A stretch of 64,000 nt of DNA from Triticum aestivum (GCF_018294505.1 NC_057808.1:220254069-220318068); one strand, 5' to 3'. Shown: positions 23,012-34,545, counted from the stretch's first letter. Notes: generated by a model not told the origin, from the sequence alone. Numbers and translations: made by a program.

Positions 23012-23515
23012 GAGTCGTTTAGCACTATGCATTTTTGAACTTTTTGGTAACTTGTTGCCAAAGGGGGAGAAAAATGTATAGATCATAGGCTTCGAGAGAG
23101 AGTGTTGCTTTTTATCTCTCTTGCTATTTTGGTTGAAACTTTTTATTGTGTGCTTGTGTGAGATACTTTATGTGCTTGTGAGATACTTGTTTGACCATAT
23201 GCTACACTTAATGCTTGTTGGATGATATTATCTCTTATATCATTATATGATCATTCACTTGCTTGGTGATGAGTGCATGCTTTTAACTTCTATCATTTTG
23301 AGCGCTCCACCAAGATGTATGTGACATGGAAGAGTAACCCATGATCCTAATCGATTGTGCATTTGCATTCAAAAGCAAATTTTAAATAATGCACAAATTT
23401 AGGGGGAGCTCTTGCTTATCACATACTTCTCAAAGCGACGATGTTTTTCAATCTTATTATCATTTGTCGAAGCTTTGATCTATATGTTGTCATCAATTAC
23501 CAAAAAGGGGGAGAT
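23012..23515 (+). mobile_element. 3' non-coding region and polypurine tract
   Basis: About 500 AT-rich bases without a gene. They end in CAAAAAGGGGGAGAT at 23501-23515, directly before the 3' LTR; this is the polypurine tract. A second GGGGGAGC run at 23402-23409 may be a decoy tract. Confidence 0.75.
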
Positions 23516-25183
23516 TGAAAGTGCAACTATCCCTGGGTGGTTTTGGTAATTCCAAACAACATATAGCTCATTGAGCTAATGCTATTTCAAGATAAATATT
23601 TCAGGAAATCTCAATGATTGGATGGCATGGATGAGAAAAGTGGACCCCTCAAAATGCTAAGGACAAAGGATTGGCTCAAGCTCAAAGCACAAGACTCTAC
23701 ATTTTTCATTTTAGTGATCCAAGATCACATTGAGTCCATAGGAAAAGCCAATACTATCAAGAGGGGGTGAGGTGTTGCTTAATGAGTTTCTTGCTCAAAG
23801 TGCTTAGTGATATGCTCCAAAAACCCTCAACTACTTTCTCACATCCACATATGTCCCAAACCAAAAGTCAAACTCGGCCCCACCGAAACTTTCTATCCGG
23901 CGCCACCGAGTTCAATTGACATAGCCACTGCCAGAAACCCTAGTCTTTTCGGTCTCACCGATAGGGATCTCGGTCTCACCGAGATGAGATTGTAATCTCT
24001 TTGTTTCCCTTCGTAACGTTTCGGTCAAACCGAGATGAGCGATCGGTCCCACCGAGATTGCAATGCAAACTCTCTGTTTCCCTTTCGTAACGTTTCGGTC
24101 TAACCGAGATGAGCGAATCGGTCCCACCGAGTTTGCCTGACCAACTCTCTGTTTGTCTATTACCAAAATCGGTCTCACCGAGTTTGTGTAATCGGTCTCA
24201 CCGAGATTACGTTATGCCCTAACCCTAACGAAATCGGTCTCACCGAGTTGACGTGTCGGTCCCACCGAAAACCCTAACGGTCACATTATGAACTAAATCG
24301 GTCTGACCGAGTTTCATGATTCGGTCCCACCGAGTTTGGTGAATTGTGTGTAACGGTTAGATTTTGTGTGGAGGCTATATATACCCCTCCACCCACTCTT
24401 CATTTGTGGAGAGAGCCATCAGAACATGCCTACACTTCCAACATACATTTTCTGAGAGAGAACCACCTACACTTGTGTTGAGGTCAAGATATTCCATTCC
24501 AACCACATAAATCTTGATCTCTAGCCTTCCCCAAGTTGCTTTCCACTCAAATCATCTTTCTACCAAATCCAATCCTATGAGAGAGAGTTGAGTGTTGGGG
24601 AGACTATCATTTGAAGCACAAGAGCAAGGAGTTCATCATCAACACACCATTTGTTACTTCTTGGAGAGTGGTGTCTCCTAGACTGGCTAGGGGTCACTTC
24701 GGAGCCTCCGTCAAGATTGTGGAGTTGAACCAAGGAGTTTGTAAGGGCAAGGAGATCGCCTACTTCGTGAAGATCTACCCGAGTGAGGCAAGTCCTTCGT
24801 GGGCGACGGCCATGGTGGGATAGACAAGGTTGCTTCTTCGTGGACCCTTCGTGGGTGGAGCCCTCCGTGGACTCGCACAACCGTTACCCTTCGTGGGTTG
24901 AAGTCTCCATCAACGTGGATGTACGACAGCACCACCTATCGGAACCACGGATAAAAAATCTCCGTGTCAACATTGCGTTTGCTCCCTCAGTCTCCTCCCT
25001 TTACCTTCATATGCAATTGTTTTACTTTCCGCTGCTACACTCTTAGAATTGCATGTGTAGGTTGATTGCTTGACTTGTGCTAAGTTGCTAAAATCTGCCA
25101 AGAACTAAAATTGGGAAAAGGCTAGATTTTTAATTGGTCAAGTAGTCTAATCACCCCCCTCTAGACATACTTTCGATCCTACG
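23516..25183 (+). mobile_element. 3' LTR of the non-autonomous element
   Basis: It repeats 15245-16912 at equal length with about 24 substitutions. The last base of the LTR is G where the left copy has A. The palindrome array and the TATA box near 24386 are kept. Confidence 0.9.
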
Positions 25184-25188
25184 ACCCT

Positions 25189-25566
25189 CTCTATGGAGGT
25201 AATACCCTACTTCCTGCTTGATTGATCTTGATGAATATGAGTATTACAAGAGTTGATCTACCACGGGATCGTAATGGCTAAACCCTAGAAGTCTAGCCTG
25301 TATGACTATGGTAATGTGTATATCCTTTCCGGACTAACCCCTCCGGTTTATATAGACACCGGGGGGGGGGGAATCTGGGGTTACATAGAGTCGGTTACAT
25401 AAGAAGGAATCTTCATAGCAGGTCTCCAAGCTTGCCCTCCACGCCAAGGAGAGTCCAATCCGGACACGGGTACAATCTTCGGCCTTCATGTCTTCACAGC
25501 CCATCAGTACGGCCCATTGGACAACAGGCCGTACGCCCGAGGACCCCTTAGTCCAGGACTCCCTCA
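25189..25566 (-). mobile_element. 5' LTR of the Tat-lineage element, outer fragment with promoter
   Basis: It continues the LTR cut at 15244. On the minus strand it starts TGAGGGAGTCC and carries the TATA box TCTATATAAACC at about 25347-25356. A homopolymer run of G at 25361-25370 is longer than in the other LTR. The insertion at 25183/25189 lies downstream of the TATA box, so it would block read-through into gag. Confidence 0.85.
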
Positions 25567-25571
25567 GAGAC
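25567..25571. repeat. Target-site duplication GAGAC, right copy
   Basis: It matches 5625-5629 exactly and marks the outer end of the Tat-lineage insertion. Confidence 0.85.
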
Positions 25572-27655
25572 ATTTTCAGAATATCAGTCGGACGCATACA
25601 CAAAAAGACAGGTCTAAGCATTTCAACAAAGCGCTCAAAATCCTCATCATCCTTTTTCTTGGATGGCTTAGGAGGAAAGGGTATGGGTTTCTGAACCCAT
25701 GGTTCTCTTTCTTTACCATGTTTCCTAGCAATGAAGTCTCTCTTATCATAACGTTGATTCTTTGATTGTGGGTTATCAAGATCAACAACAGGTTCTACCT
25801 CCACATCATTATCATTGGTAGGTTGAGAATCAACATGAACATCATCATTAACATTATCACTAGGTTCATGTTCATTACCAGATTGTGTCTCAGCATCAGA
25901 AATAGAAATATCATTGGGATTCTCAGAAGTGTCTATAACAGGTTCACTAGAAGCATGGAAAGTCCTATCAGTTTTCTTTTTTTGTGCATCAGTATTAATT
26001 ATCTGAGAATCTTGCTCAATTCCCTTAGGATGTCCCTCATGATACAAAGGTTCCTGGGTCATTTTACCTCCTCTAGTCATAACCCTAACAACATTATCAT
26101 TGTTCTTACTATTCAACTCATTGAGCAAATCATCATGTGCCTTAAGTACTTGTTCTACTTGAGTTTTTACCATTGAAGCATGCGTACTAATAAGCTTAAG
26201 ATCATTAATAGTTCTACTCATATAATTACCCAAGCAGTCAAGCATGTAAGCATTGCGTTTCAATTGTCTACTAACATAAGCATTGAAATTTTCTTGTTTA
26301 ACAATAAAATTATCAAACTCATCCAAGCATTGATTAGCAAACTTATTATGAGGAATATCACCTTCATCAAATCTATAGAGAGAATTTACCTCTACTACCT
26401 GTGTCGGGTTATCAAGACCATGTATTTCTTCAATAGGCGGTAAATTCTTAACAACTTCAGCTTTTATACCCTTTTCTTCCATAGATTTCTTTGCATCTTG
26501 TATATCTTCAGGACTGAGAAATAGAATACCTCTTTTCTTCGGAGTTGGCTTAGGAGTTGGTTCAGGAAATGTCCAGTCATTATCATTACACAATATATTA
26601 TTCAATAGCAATTCAACTTGCTCAACGGTTCGTTCCCTGAAAACACAACCAGCTAAACTCTCCAGGTGGCCTCTGGAAGCATCGGTTAGTCCATTATAAA
26701 AGATATCAAGTATTTCATTTTTCTTGAGAGGATGATCAGGCAAAGCATTAAGTAATTGGAGAAGCCTCCCCCAAGCTTGTGGGAGACTCTCTTCTTCAAT
26801 TTGCACAAAGTTAAATATTTCCTTTAAAGCAGCTTGTTTCTTATGAGCAGGGAAATATTTTTCAGAGAAGTAGTAAATCATATCCTGGGGACTACGCACA
26901 CAACCAGGAGTGAGAGAATTAAACCATAACTTAGCATCACCCTTTAACGAGAAACAAAATAATTTAAGAATATAGTATAGCGATTTTTTCCCTCATGAGC
27001 AAATAGGGTGGCTATATCATTCAATTTAGTAAGATGTGCCACAACAGTTAAAGATTCAATAACCATAGAAAGGACCAGATTCAACCAAAGTAATTAACTC
27101 AGAATCGACAGAGAATTCGTAATCCTTATCAGTAACAAAGATAGGTGAAGTAGGAAACTTAGGATCATATTGCATTCTAGCATTCAAAGACTTTTCTTTC
27201 AGCTTAGCTAACAGTTTCTTAAGATCATCTCTATCATTGCAAGCAAAAAAGTCTCTAGCAGTTTCTTCATCCATAATATAACCGTTAGGTACAACAGGAA
27301 GTTCATATCTAGGAGAGCTAGTCTTATCAGGTGTTTCGATAATTTCATCATTTTCAGAAATATCATCTTCAGCATAATCAATAGTTCTAACTCTAGCAAG
27401 ATGTTCATCAAGTAATTCACCCAGTGGCACAGTTTTATCAAGCAAAGTAGTAGCATCATAAGCATCATTCATAGCAGAAGTAGCATCATCAATAACATGC
27501 AACATATCAGAATCAATAGTAGGTGTAGGTGTCACAAGTTTACTCAAAACAGAAGGTGAATCAAGTGGAGAGCTAGATGGCAGTTCCTTACCTCCCCTCG
27601 TAGTAGAGGGAAAAATCTTGGTTCTAGTATCTTTCAAATTCCTCATAGTGATCAA
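25572..27655 (-). pseudogene. Gag of the host Athila-type element
   Basis: The reading starts MITMRNLKDTRTKIFPSTTR at 27655, about 40 bases past the primer site. A short stretch at about 26978-27062 is out of frame, but the reading returns to the same frame at 26899 and contains MIYYFSEKYFPAHKKQAALK, LLNALPDHPLKKNEILDIF and GHLESLAGCVFRERTVEQVE, an Athila-type gag core. The C-terminal region is acidic and poor in domains. It stops at the insertion junction (25572) and continues at 5624. Two compensating indels make this copy defective. Confidence 0.8.
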
Positions 27656-27695
27656 CAGATATAAATCCCAAGTGACTCAGAGAATAGAGCTATGC

Positions 27696-27713
27696 TCCCC
27701 GGCAAAGGCGCCA
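27696..27713 (-). other. Primer binding site (tRNA-Asp type)
   Basis: The minus strand reads TGGCGCCTTTGCCGGGGA, one base from the usual Athila site. It lies 11 bases inside the LTR. Confidence 0.85.
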
Positions 27714-27724
27714 GAAAAAGATCT

Positions 27725-29117
27725 TGATAACCCACAAGTATAGGGGATCGCAACAGTTTTTTAGGGTAGAGTATTCAACCCAAATTTATTGATTCAGCGC
27801 AAGGGGAGCCAAAGAATATTCTCAAGTATTAGCAGTTGAGTTGTCAATTCAACCACACCTGAAAGACTTAATATCTGCAGCAAAGTATTTAGTAGCAAAG
27901 TAGTATGGAAGTAACGGTAACGGTGGCAAAAGTAACAGTAACAATTTTGTAGCAATTGTAACAGTGGCATCGGCAAAGTAACGTAGCAAAGATCAATATG
28001 TGAAAAGCTCGTAGGCAATGGATCAATGATGGATAAGTATGTCGGATGGCATTCATCATGCAACAGTTATAACCTAGGGTGACACAGAACTAGCTCCAAT
28101 TCATCAATATAATGTAGGCATGCATTCCGAATATAGTCATACGTGCTTATGGAAAAGAACTTGCATGCCATCTTTTGTCCTACCCTCCCGTGGCAGCAGG
28201 GTCCTAATGGAAACTAAGGGATATTAAGGCCTCCTTTTAATAGAGAACCGGACCAAAGCATTAGCACTTAGTGAATACATGAACTCCTCAAACTACGGTA
28301 ATCACCGGAAATAATCCCAATTATTGTCACCTTGAGGTATGCGGATCATAACTCGTAATAGGTGTCTACAACTTGCAAGATAGGATCAAGGACACACATA
28401 TATTCATTAAAACATAATAGGTTCAGATCTGAAATCATGGCACTCGGGCACCAGTGACAAGCATTAAGCATAGCAAAGTCATAGCAACATCAATCTCAGA
28501 ACATAGTGGATACTAGGGATCAAACCCTAACAAAACTAACTCGATTACATGATAAATCTCATCCAACCCATCATCGTCCAGCAAGCCTACGATGGGATTA
28601 CTCACGCACGGCGGTGAGCATCATGAAATTGGTGATGGAGGAAGGTTGGTGATGATGATGGCGACAGATTCCCCTCTCCGGAGCCCCGAACGGACTCCAG
28701 ATCTTCCCTCCCGATGAAGAACAGGAGGTGGCGGCGGCTCTGTATTGTAAAATGAGATGAATCCTTCTCTTTCATTTTTTTCTCCCTGAACGTGAATATA
28801 TGGAGTTGGAGTTGAGGTCGGTGGAGGTCCAGGGGACCCACAAGGCAGGGGCGCGCCCTAGGGGGGGCGCCCTCCACCCTTGTGGACAGTAGGTGGGTCC
28901 TCCTCTATTGATTATTTCACCAATATTTTTTATTTATTCCAAAAATATTCTTCGTAAAGTTTCAGGTCATTCTGAGAACTTTTATTTCTGCACAAAAATA
29001 ACATCAAGGCAATTCTGCTGAAAAATGCGTCAGTCCGGGTTAGTTCCATTCATGCAAATTAGAGTCCAAAACAAGGGTAAAAGTGTTTGGAAAAGTAGAT
29101 ACAATGGAGACGTATCA
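27725..29117 (-). mobile_element. 5' LTR of the host Athila-type element
   Basis: The 1393 bp LTR reads TGATACGTCTCCATTG at its start and ends CTTGTGGGTTATCA on the minus strand. A GC-rich patch with CTAGGGGGGGCGCCC lies near 28858. The 5' LTR orientation follows from the primer site at 27696. Confidence 0.85.
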
Positions 29118-29413
29118 CTATCAAACTACTCGCTACTTACAATTTCAGTGCTTGCAGAGATTACCTTGCTGAAAACCACTTGTCATTTCCTTCTGCTCCT
29201 CGTTAGGTTAGATACTCTTACTTATCGAAAGGACTACGATTGATCCCCTATACTTGTGGGTCATCAAATTTAAACATGCAATTAACCGCTGAGGGATTGA
29301 CAACCCCTTGTTCGCGTTGGGTGCAAAGATTTTTATTTTGTATGCAGGTGTTGTGTGGTTCTCCTACTGGATTCATAACCTTGATTCCTAACTGAGAAAA
29401 ATACTTATCTTTA
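29118..29413. mobile_element. Remnant of an older Athila-like LTR and internal sequence
   Basis: GATCCCCTATACTTGTGGGT followed by CATCA near 29240-29269 is an LTR end of the same broad group, here in plus orientation. The sequence beyond it (ATTAACCGCTGAGGGATTGA near 29281) is, from memory, also common in Triticeae Gypsy elements. No gene is present. Confidence 0.5.
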
Positions 29414-30070
29414 ATGTACTACATCATCGCCTCCTCTTCGGGAAAATCCCAACGCAGCTCACAAGTAGCAGCAGGCTGCGGGCGGAGCGGACGTTCAGTA
29501 GGCGGGGGTAGAGGAGGCACTAGCAGTTGCCAAGGCTGGGGAATGTGGATATTGAGCTATTCACAAGTAGTGCAGCTGCATCGGCGAGTACTTGCTCGGA
29601 TCCCACACCTTCCACCACGGCGAGGCGAGGAAGGAGCGGGTCCCCGGCCGCGGGGCAAAGCGGCGGCTGTAGGGGGTGAGGTGGCGGCGAAGGGAGAGGG
29701 AGAGAAGGGAAAGCAAGGCGAGTACAAGGACCGGCGGGAGGTGGCGGGGCTTCATCTCCGACGGTGCGGGCGGCGAGATCCCGCAGCCATTAGTAGGTAT
29801 CACGTGACTCGAAGGGCGGGGGTGAGTCGCCGACGTGAGGGAGTGTCAGTGGGGTGGGGGGACGTCAGAGCAGCTGGGACCGAGTGGTGCGAGCAGCTTC
29901 GGTAGTTCGAACGAGGTGACCGAATTGTGGGGCCGTATTCCGTTGGGGTATACGTGTAAGTGGTGGGTTGGTTGGATAGTTTGTTAGTTCGGTGGGTAGT
30001 TCGGGTGCGGTGCACTCAAACGTCCGGAAAGTAGACAGGCTGTGAGTCATGTTTTTTTGCGAGTGAGGTG
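29414..30070. other. GC-rich region without a recognised gene
   Basis: Base composition jumps to high G+C at about 29470-29900. The longest ORF (29414-29905, plus strand) has no recognisable domain and is rich in Gly and Arg, as expected from random GC-rich sequence. It could be a fragment of a host gene or CpG-rich promoter. I do not assign a function. Confidence 0.3.
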
Positions 30071-30074
30071 TGAG

Positions 30075-30320
30075 TCATGTTAGCAGCCGTAGAACTAGCG
30101 GTTTGGAGAACAGTGGTATTCCAACCCACTAGGGTTCAAATCCTGGTGCTATCATTTTTTTGAATTTATTTCAATATTTTCGGCAATGCGTGTTGAGTGA
30201 AAGGAGACATTCTCATTGACTACGAGAAGCCTATGGTGACTACGTCAACCTCACTTATATGCCACTCAATCTCTAGAAAATGCTTATATGGATAGGGTTT
30301 TTATACTCTAGTGCAAAAGA
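30075..30320 (+). repeat. Au-SINE-like element, degenerate
   Basis: GGTTCAAATCC at 30133-30143 is a tRNA-type B box, and GAACTAGCGGTTTGG just upstream resembles the A box. The body then reads TTTTTTTGAATTTATTTCA and GACTACGAGAAGCCTATGGTG, which I recognise as the Au SINE of grasses, with several mutations. There is no clear tail or target duplication. Confidence 0.6.
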
Positions 30321-31200
30321 AAGTCAATTTTATTCCAAAAAAACACTTCTAAACCTTTTTAACCTTTTCTGTAATTACTAAACAAAAATTCTCATATAGA
30401 GTGTATATACACCGAGGAACAAAAAGGTATTTCTCGGTAACGTATTGGCCAAATGATATATCGCAAAAGATTATGTTTTGCATATCATTTAGGCCTTAGT
30501 AGTCGTTTCTTTAGTAACATCCAAATAGAAATATACAAAAAGAAGTTAAAAAGGAGTTGAGTGCCGCTTTAATGGGCTCTTATGATTATGAAATGACAAC
30601 CAATGAACTGTTTTTATCTGATAATGTTTATTGTAGAATAAACAAACAAGATAAATCAAGTCATGAATGGCATATTGATTCAAGACTACCAATCCATAGT
30701 AAGTTTTTTAGAGAAACAAAGCATAGATCTATTGTTTTCATTGTTGGGCAGAACATGTAGGTAAGCAACTTGATATGATACTTGATTCAGAAAAAAGTGA
30801 TGGTCCCTTTTTCACCTTAGAATGAAAATAACCTCCCAAGTGACCAGAACTACCAAAAGTTCATTTCTCTTGCATTTTACGGGAGTTACATATACCAACT
30901 GGGTAGTATCCTTCCTCGCATGCTAGCATGGTACACTATGATTATGAAATTAGCCTGTTCTCAATTGATTTTCAGCCAAATATAAGAGAACAAACATGAT
31001 ATGTTTCATCACAACAATAAGTACAAAAACTGTAAAGAAAAATGTTTCTGCCAAGTGGCATATCTGAACTCAATATGCCATCCTCGTAGTATGCAAAAGA
31101 AAGAGAACACCTCAAGTCCCTGAATATACATATCCTCTATAATACTAAGCTCCCTAGTTTTAAAGAGCCCACGTTAAATTGAGGTCTCCAATTGAGTTTG
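30321..31200. other. AT-rich intergenic sequence, nothing recognised
   Basis: No ORF over about 70 codons, no RNA gene and no terminal repeats were seen. The 67-codon ORF at 30557 has no domain and ends without context. Confidence 0.4.
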
Positions 31201-31204
31201 GGTC

Positions 31205-31690
31205 ATCCGATTTTGACCGGGTCAACAATTTCTCAAAGCTTTACCATTCGATTCTTTTACATTATACACTACGTTCCTTAATTTTTAAGGCCTTACAATT
31301 AATTGATGTCTTCAATTTAGAATTGGTTCAACTCGATTTTGACCTGGTCAACAATATTAAGCCCCCAAATTTTAAGACCTCGCAATCAATTGAGGTCTCC
31401 AATTGGAATTGGTTCACCTGATTTTGACCGGGTTAACAATTTCTCAAAGTTCTCATTCCTTTCTTTTATATTATACACTATCCTTCCTAATTTTAAGGCA
31501 TCACAATTAATTCATATTTTCAGTTTAGAATTGGGTTACTCGATTTTGACCGGGTCAATAATTTCTCAAGGAGCTCTCCTATTCAATTATTTTAATTCAC
31601 TATATTCCCTAATTGTGAAGCTTTTTATGATTGAGGTATTCAATTTTAGATTTGGTTTACTATTTGATCGGACCAATGATGTTCCAAATC
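31205..31690. repeat. Degenerate tandem repeat built on a GATTTTGACCGGGTCAA core
   Basis: The core occurs at about 31209, 31335, 31420 and 31541 with small changes. Around it recur AATTTCTCAAAG, TTATACACTA and AATTGAGGTCTCCAATT. Spacings are 126, 85 and 121 bases, so the array is made of full and partial units. ORFs inside it are an effect of the repeat. Confidence 0.6.
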
Positions 31691-32297
31691 ATCAGCAACA
31701 ACTGGCCTATAGAAACATATCAATCTCGCCCACCCTCCCACCACCTAGAAAAAAGAAACGCCACCATTTGATACTACAACACCAATATAATACATGCAAC
31801 TACCGACGCAGAAATTTTCCCGCATAAATATGGGTTTATTAGCGGATAACACAGAATCACACCGTGAAAGGCCCACCAAATCACCGTGTTATAAAAAAAC
31901 ACTCAATTATCTCTCTGCCCCGCCGAACTAAATATTCCATCAATTCAAAAATATAAGGAATGTTAGTTTTTGAAAAGTTAAATTCCTTTAACTTTGGTTT
32001 AGAGCCAAAAATATCGACATCCACAATATTAAACAAAATAATATTGAAATTTATTTCATGATGAATCTAATTTTACCGATTTGATATTATGAATTTTGAT
32101 ATATTTATCTACAAATTTCATCAAACTTAAAAAGTTTTGACTTCTAAAAAAAGTAATACACCTTGTATTTTGAGATAGAGTGGATATTTTTTTAAGATAC
32201 TCAACAACATCAACGGCGCAGCAATGGGCGCCCAACCTTCTTGTACAAATAGTAATCTGGCAAGTAAACAAATACCAATTAGATAGCTTATAAACTA

Positions 32298-32410
32298 GAG
32301 TAATAATAGTTGATTTTTTTTGAAAAGGAGGAAAAGAACCCGGCCTCTGCATCAATCGATCCATGCAGTGATCTTATTAAAAACAATCGTAACCGAGTAA
32401 TAATAGTTGA
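32298..32410 (-). mobile_element. 81 bp minus-strand retroposon with 16-base target duplication
   Basis: GAGTAATAATAGTTGA is present at 32298-32313 and 32395-32410. Between them lies a T-run (a poly(A) tail on the minus strand) and GGCCTCTGCATCAATCGAT, which resembles the 3' tail of a cereal LINE. It is strongly 5'-truncated. The same insertion, with the same duplication, is in copy 2 at 36065-36175, so it predates the duplication. Confidence 0.75.
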
Positions 32411-32701
32411 CAACTGGAATGAATTATATACACTAACGTGTACTGTAGTTCATCTAAGGGAATCCTACAGAATAAGCGAGCAAAGACAAACCGAGGTTTC
32501 GGTTGCACATGACTGATTTTCCTCTGCACTCCTGTACAGTACAGTACTGACATAATAATCTCATATGCTCTACCTAAAAGGACTGAAGAGATACCTGGAT
32601 ACCCCTGCTTATACCAATACAACAATATACCAATAACATCATCAAGGCTGAAGCAGTAGTGTTTCTGACTTTTCTTTGAAGACGAACTAAGGTCTAAATT
32701 A

Positions 32702-33072
32702 AGGACGCGGATTTGGTGAACATGGATGCGCACGCACTCTTTATGAATAGTAAATTCAAAAAAAGCTAAAAAAATCAAAAAAAAATCTGAAACCGGTATA
32801 CTCGCATATGAAGTTTCACGAAGAAATCACATCCGTGGTAATCTGGGCAAAAATGACAAAATCGAAGCTATATTAAAAAACACTGTTTAATGAATAGTAT
32901 GATCGCATTCGTATTTTATTCACTAAGAATACCATGGGTGTTAATACATAGTGAAACTTCACACGTGAGTAAAATGATCGACTAAGATTCATACCGCGGA
33001 ATTTCAATTTTTTTTAATGAATTTACTATTCACATGGGTGCGCGCGCAACCATGTTCACCTTTGTATTTTTG
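32702..33072. mobile_element. 371 bp MITE, present only in copy 1
   Basis: It is flanked by CTAAATTA at 32694-32701 and 33073-33080. Copy 2 has a single CTAAATTA at the matching point, a clean empty site. The ends share GGTGAACATGG in inverted order about 13 bases in, continuing as a looser inverted repeat (TGAATAGTAAATTCA). Eight-base duplications point to hAT; nine with a mismatch would point to Mutator. Confidence 0.8.
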
Positions 33073-33244
33073 CTAAATTAATCATTACTCCCTCTGTAAA
33101 CAAATAGGAACGTTTAGAGGAAGCGGATTAGGAGCACTCGGCGACGACCCACTACGAAATCACTGCCGGTCGTCTGCCGGCTCGGGATGCGCGTCACTTT
33201 TGCCGAAACGAATTTACACGACCAACTAGTATAGTTTAGCAATG

Positions 33245-33675
33245 GTGACGTTTTGCGTCATTACCTTGTTGAAGGCATTGCTCGGAGATGCCCAGACTGG
33301 TTCTTCTAGGTGAAATCCTAGATTCAAGCCCTTGGTGATTGGATCCGGTGAGGGCAGCGCTTGAGCATCGCTCCTTTCTGAAGGCGTTGCCGTTGAAGAA
33401 CTTCGTCGTACTTGTGGTGTCATGAGATGATTGCTGCAAATACAGTCTTTGTTCTAGTTTGTCGATCACGGATTTGATCGCTTCAAGTTTTTTTTCTCAC
33501 ATAAGCATAGCTTTGGTCTTACATGACTTTGCTACTTGCCGGCGTGTTTTGTGTGTGTGTGTGTTGATGTTGATTGTGTGTATCCTAGCTATGTAGAGAT
33601 CGGGTGTATATTCATTGTGTTTGTATTCTCTTGATGCTTCATTTTGAGTTAATAAAATTCACCCTTTATTAAAAA
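33245..33675 (+). mobile_element. 5'-truncated LINE fragment
   Basis: It is flanked by a 21-base target duplication, AACTAGTATAG then T or C then TTAGCAATG (33224-33244 and 33676-33696). It ends GTTAATAAAATTCACCCTTT followed by ATTAAAAAA, a LINE-type 3' end with a short poly(A). No ORF2 is kept. Copy 2 has the same insertion at 36605-37032. Confidence 0.75.
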
Positions 33676-33974
33676 AACTAGTATAGCTTAGCAATGCGTA
33701 CATGTCCTGCTTCATTTAATATGGTTGCGCCGGGTACAGCAGAGTATAGAAGAGTTGACCAAGACGCGAATGACGGCCATGCGGAGCTTGACGACAAGAC
33801 GACGAGGACGCAAGTGACGTACAGGAGGAAGCGGCCAGCTAATGTCATGCTAGGAAGCGATGCCGGCGGCGAAATCGTTGCTGGCCATGGTCACGCTCAC
33901 GCAAAACATGCAGTCACTGTCCAAGGCAAACACGATGCGCAAATGTAGTGCACAGAACGCGGCAAGTACAGACG

Positions 33975-34052
33975 ATGGCTACCTCGTCAAGGGTGGCAGT
34001 CTTCCTCCTGGTTTTCTTCTCACACGTTATGGCTGGTCGCTACAACGCCTAG
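33975..34052 (+). pseudogene. Signal-peptide ORF, broken copy
   Basis: The reading starts MATSSRVAVFLLVFFSHVMAG, a secretory signal, and stops at codon 26 (TAG at 34050). In copy 2 the same codon is CAG and the reading goes on for 43 residues. See the entry at 37332. Confidence 0.5.
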
Positions 34053-34545
34053 GGAAAAGATGGTGTCACCGGCAGTGGCTGCAAAGAACGCGGTAAGCTC
34101 GGATGACGGCCAGGGCGGACATGGTCTTCCTAATTTTTCCAGGCTTAGTTACATGTAGCAAGCATAAGTGGGGAAGATGGTGTACGAATTGTAGAAGAGG
34201 ATTCAGGGAAGGATTCATTTGGAAAAATGGGTGTCCCGAGGAAGAAGGTCAGTGGTGGGGAGAAGAGAGGGGTGGGTGGGGACTGGGGAGTGCAGACGCA
34301 TTGATTGCATTAAGTTGTTGCCCGCTGGTTGTTGAGATCGCCAGGGTGTGGACTGTACCTGACAATGTCAGTACATTGAATACCAGCCTAAATACAAGAA
34401 AGCATATGAAAAATTACATGTCGCATAAACTAGTAATACTAGTAATACTGACTAATATAGTCGATGTGGATCGCGAAGCTAATAAATGGGTTAGATTTCG
34501 GCGAGCTGAGTGCCGACTGCTCCTATGCATTTTCGAGCGTTTAGA

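Larger units (their letters stand above)
15245..25183 (+). mobile_element. Non-autonomous LTR retrotransposon with gag and a second transcription unit
   Basis: LTRs of 1668 bp at each end (15245-16912 and 23516-25183), starting TGAAAGTGCAAC and ending CCTACA or CCTACG. A tRNA-iMet type primer site follows the left LTR and a polypurine tract precedes the right one. Inside are a gag with one zinc knuckle, a coiled-coil extension and an unrelated second ORF region with its own promoter and intron. No protease, integrase or reverse transcriptase is visible. By eye the LTRs differ at about 24 sites and two short indels, near 1.5%, so it is younger than its host. The primer site and gag type suggest a Copia-related origin. 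Confidence 0.85.
5630..25566 (-). mobile_element. Tat-lineage Gypsy retrotransposon, minus strand, with a second element inside its 5' LTR
   Basis: Order on the minus strand: split 5' LTR (25566-25189 and 15244-15138), gag, protease, reverse transcriptase, RNase H, integrase, an antisense accessory gene on the plus strand, polypurine tract, 3' LTR (6109-5630). Both ends carry the GAGAC duplication. Without the nested element it is about 10 kb. Pol is broken by several frameshifts and stops. The LTRs differ at roughly 14 of 480 positions by eye, about 3%. From memory the LTR (starting TGAGGGAGTCCTGGACTA) is of the wheat Fatima type; that name is unverified. Confidence 0.85.
33119..34537. mobile_element. 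Non-autonomous class II element with captured sequence
   Basis: Flanked by CGTTTAGA on both sides. Ends show imperfect inverted repeats, TAGGAGCACTCGGC near 33129 against TAGGAGCAGTCGGC read from the right end near 34524. It carries no transposase. The inside holds a LINE fragment (33245-33675) and a GC-richer part with a signal-peptide ORF (33975). The 8-base duplication favours hAT. The counterpart in copy 2 is 36479-37895. Confidence 0.6.

Noticed and set aside
29414..29905. 163-residue plus-strand ORF
   Set aside because: High G+C explains the lack of stops; no domain, no clear start context.
31339..31827. 162-residue ORF over the tandem repeat
   Set aside because: It is made of repeat units and has no domain.
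32377..32778. Minus-strand ORF of 133 residues, partly kept in copy 2 (36179-36463)
   Set aside because: It runs through the retroposon flank and the MITE border in copy 1, has no domain, and its agreement between copies is explained by the recent duplication.
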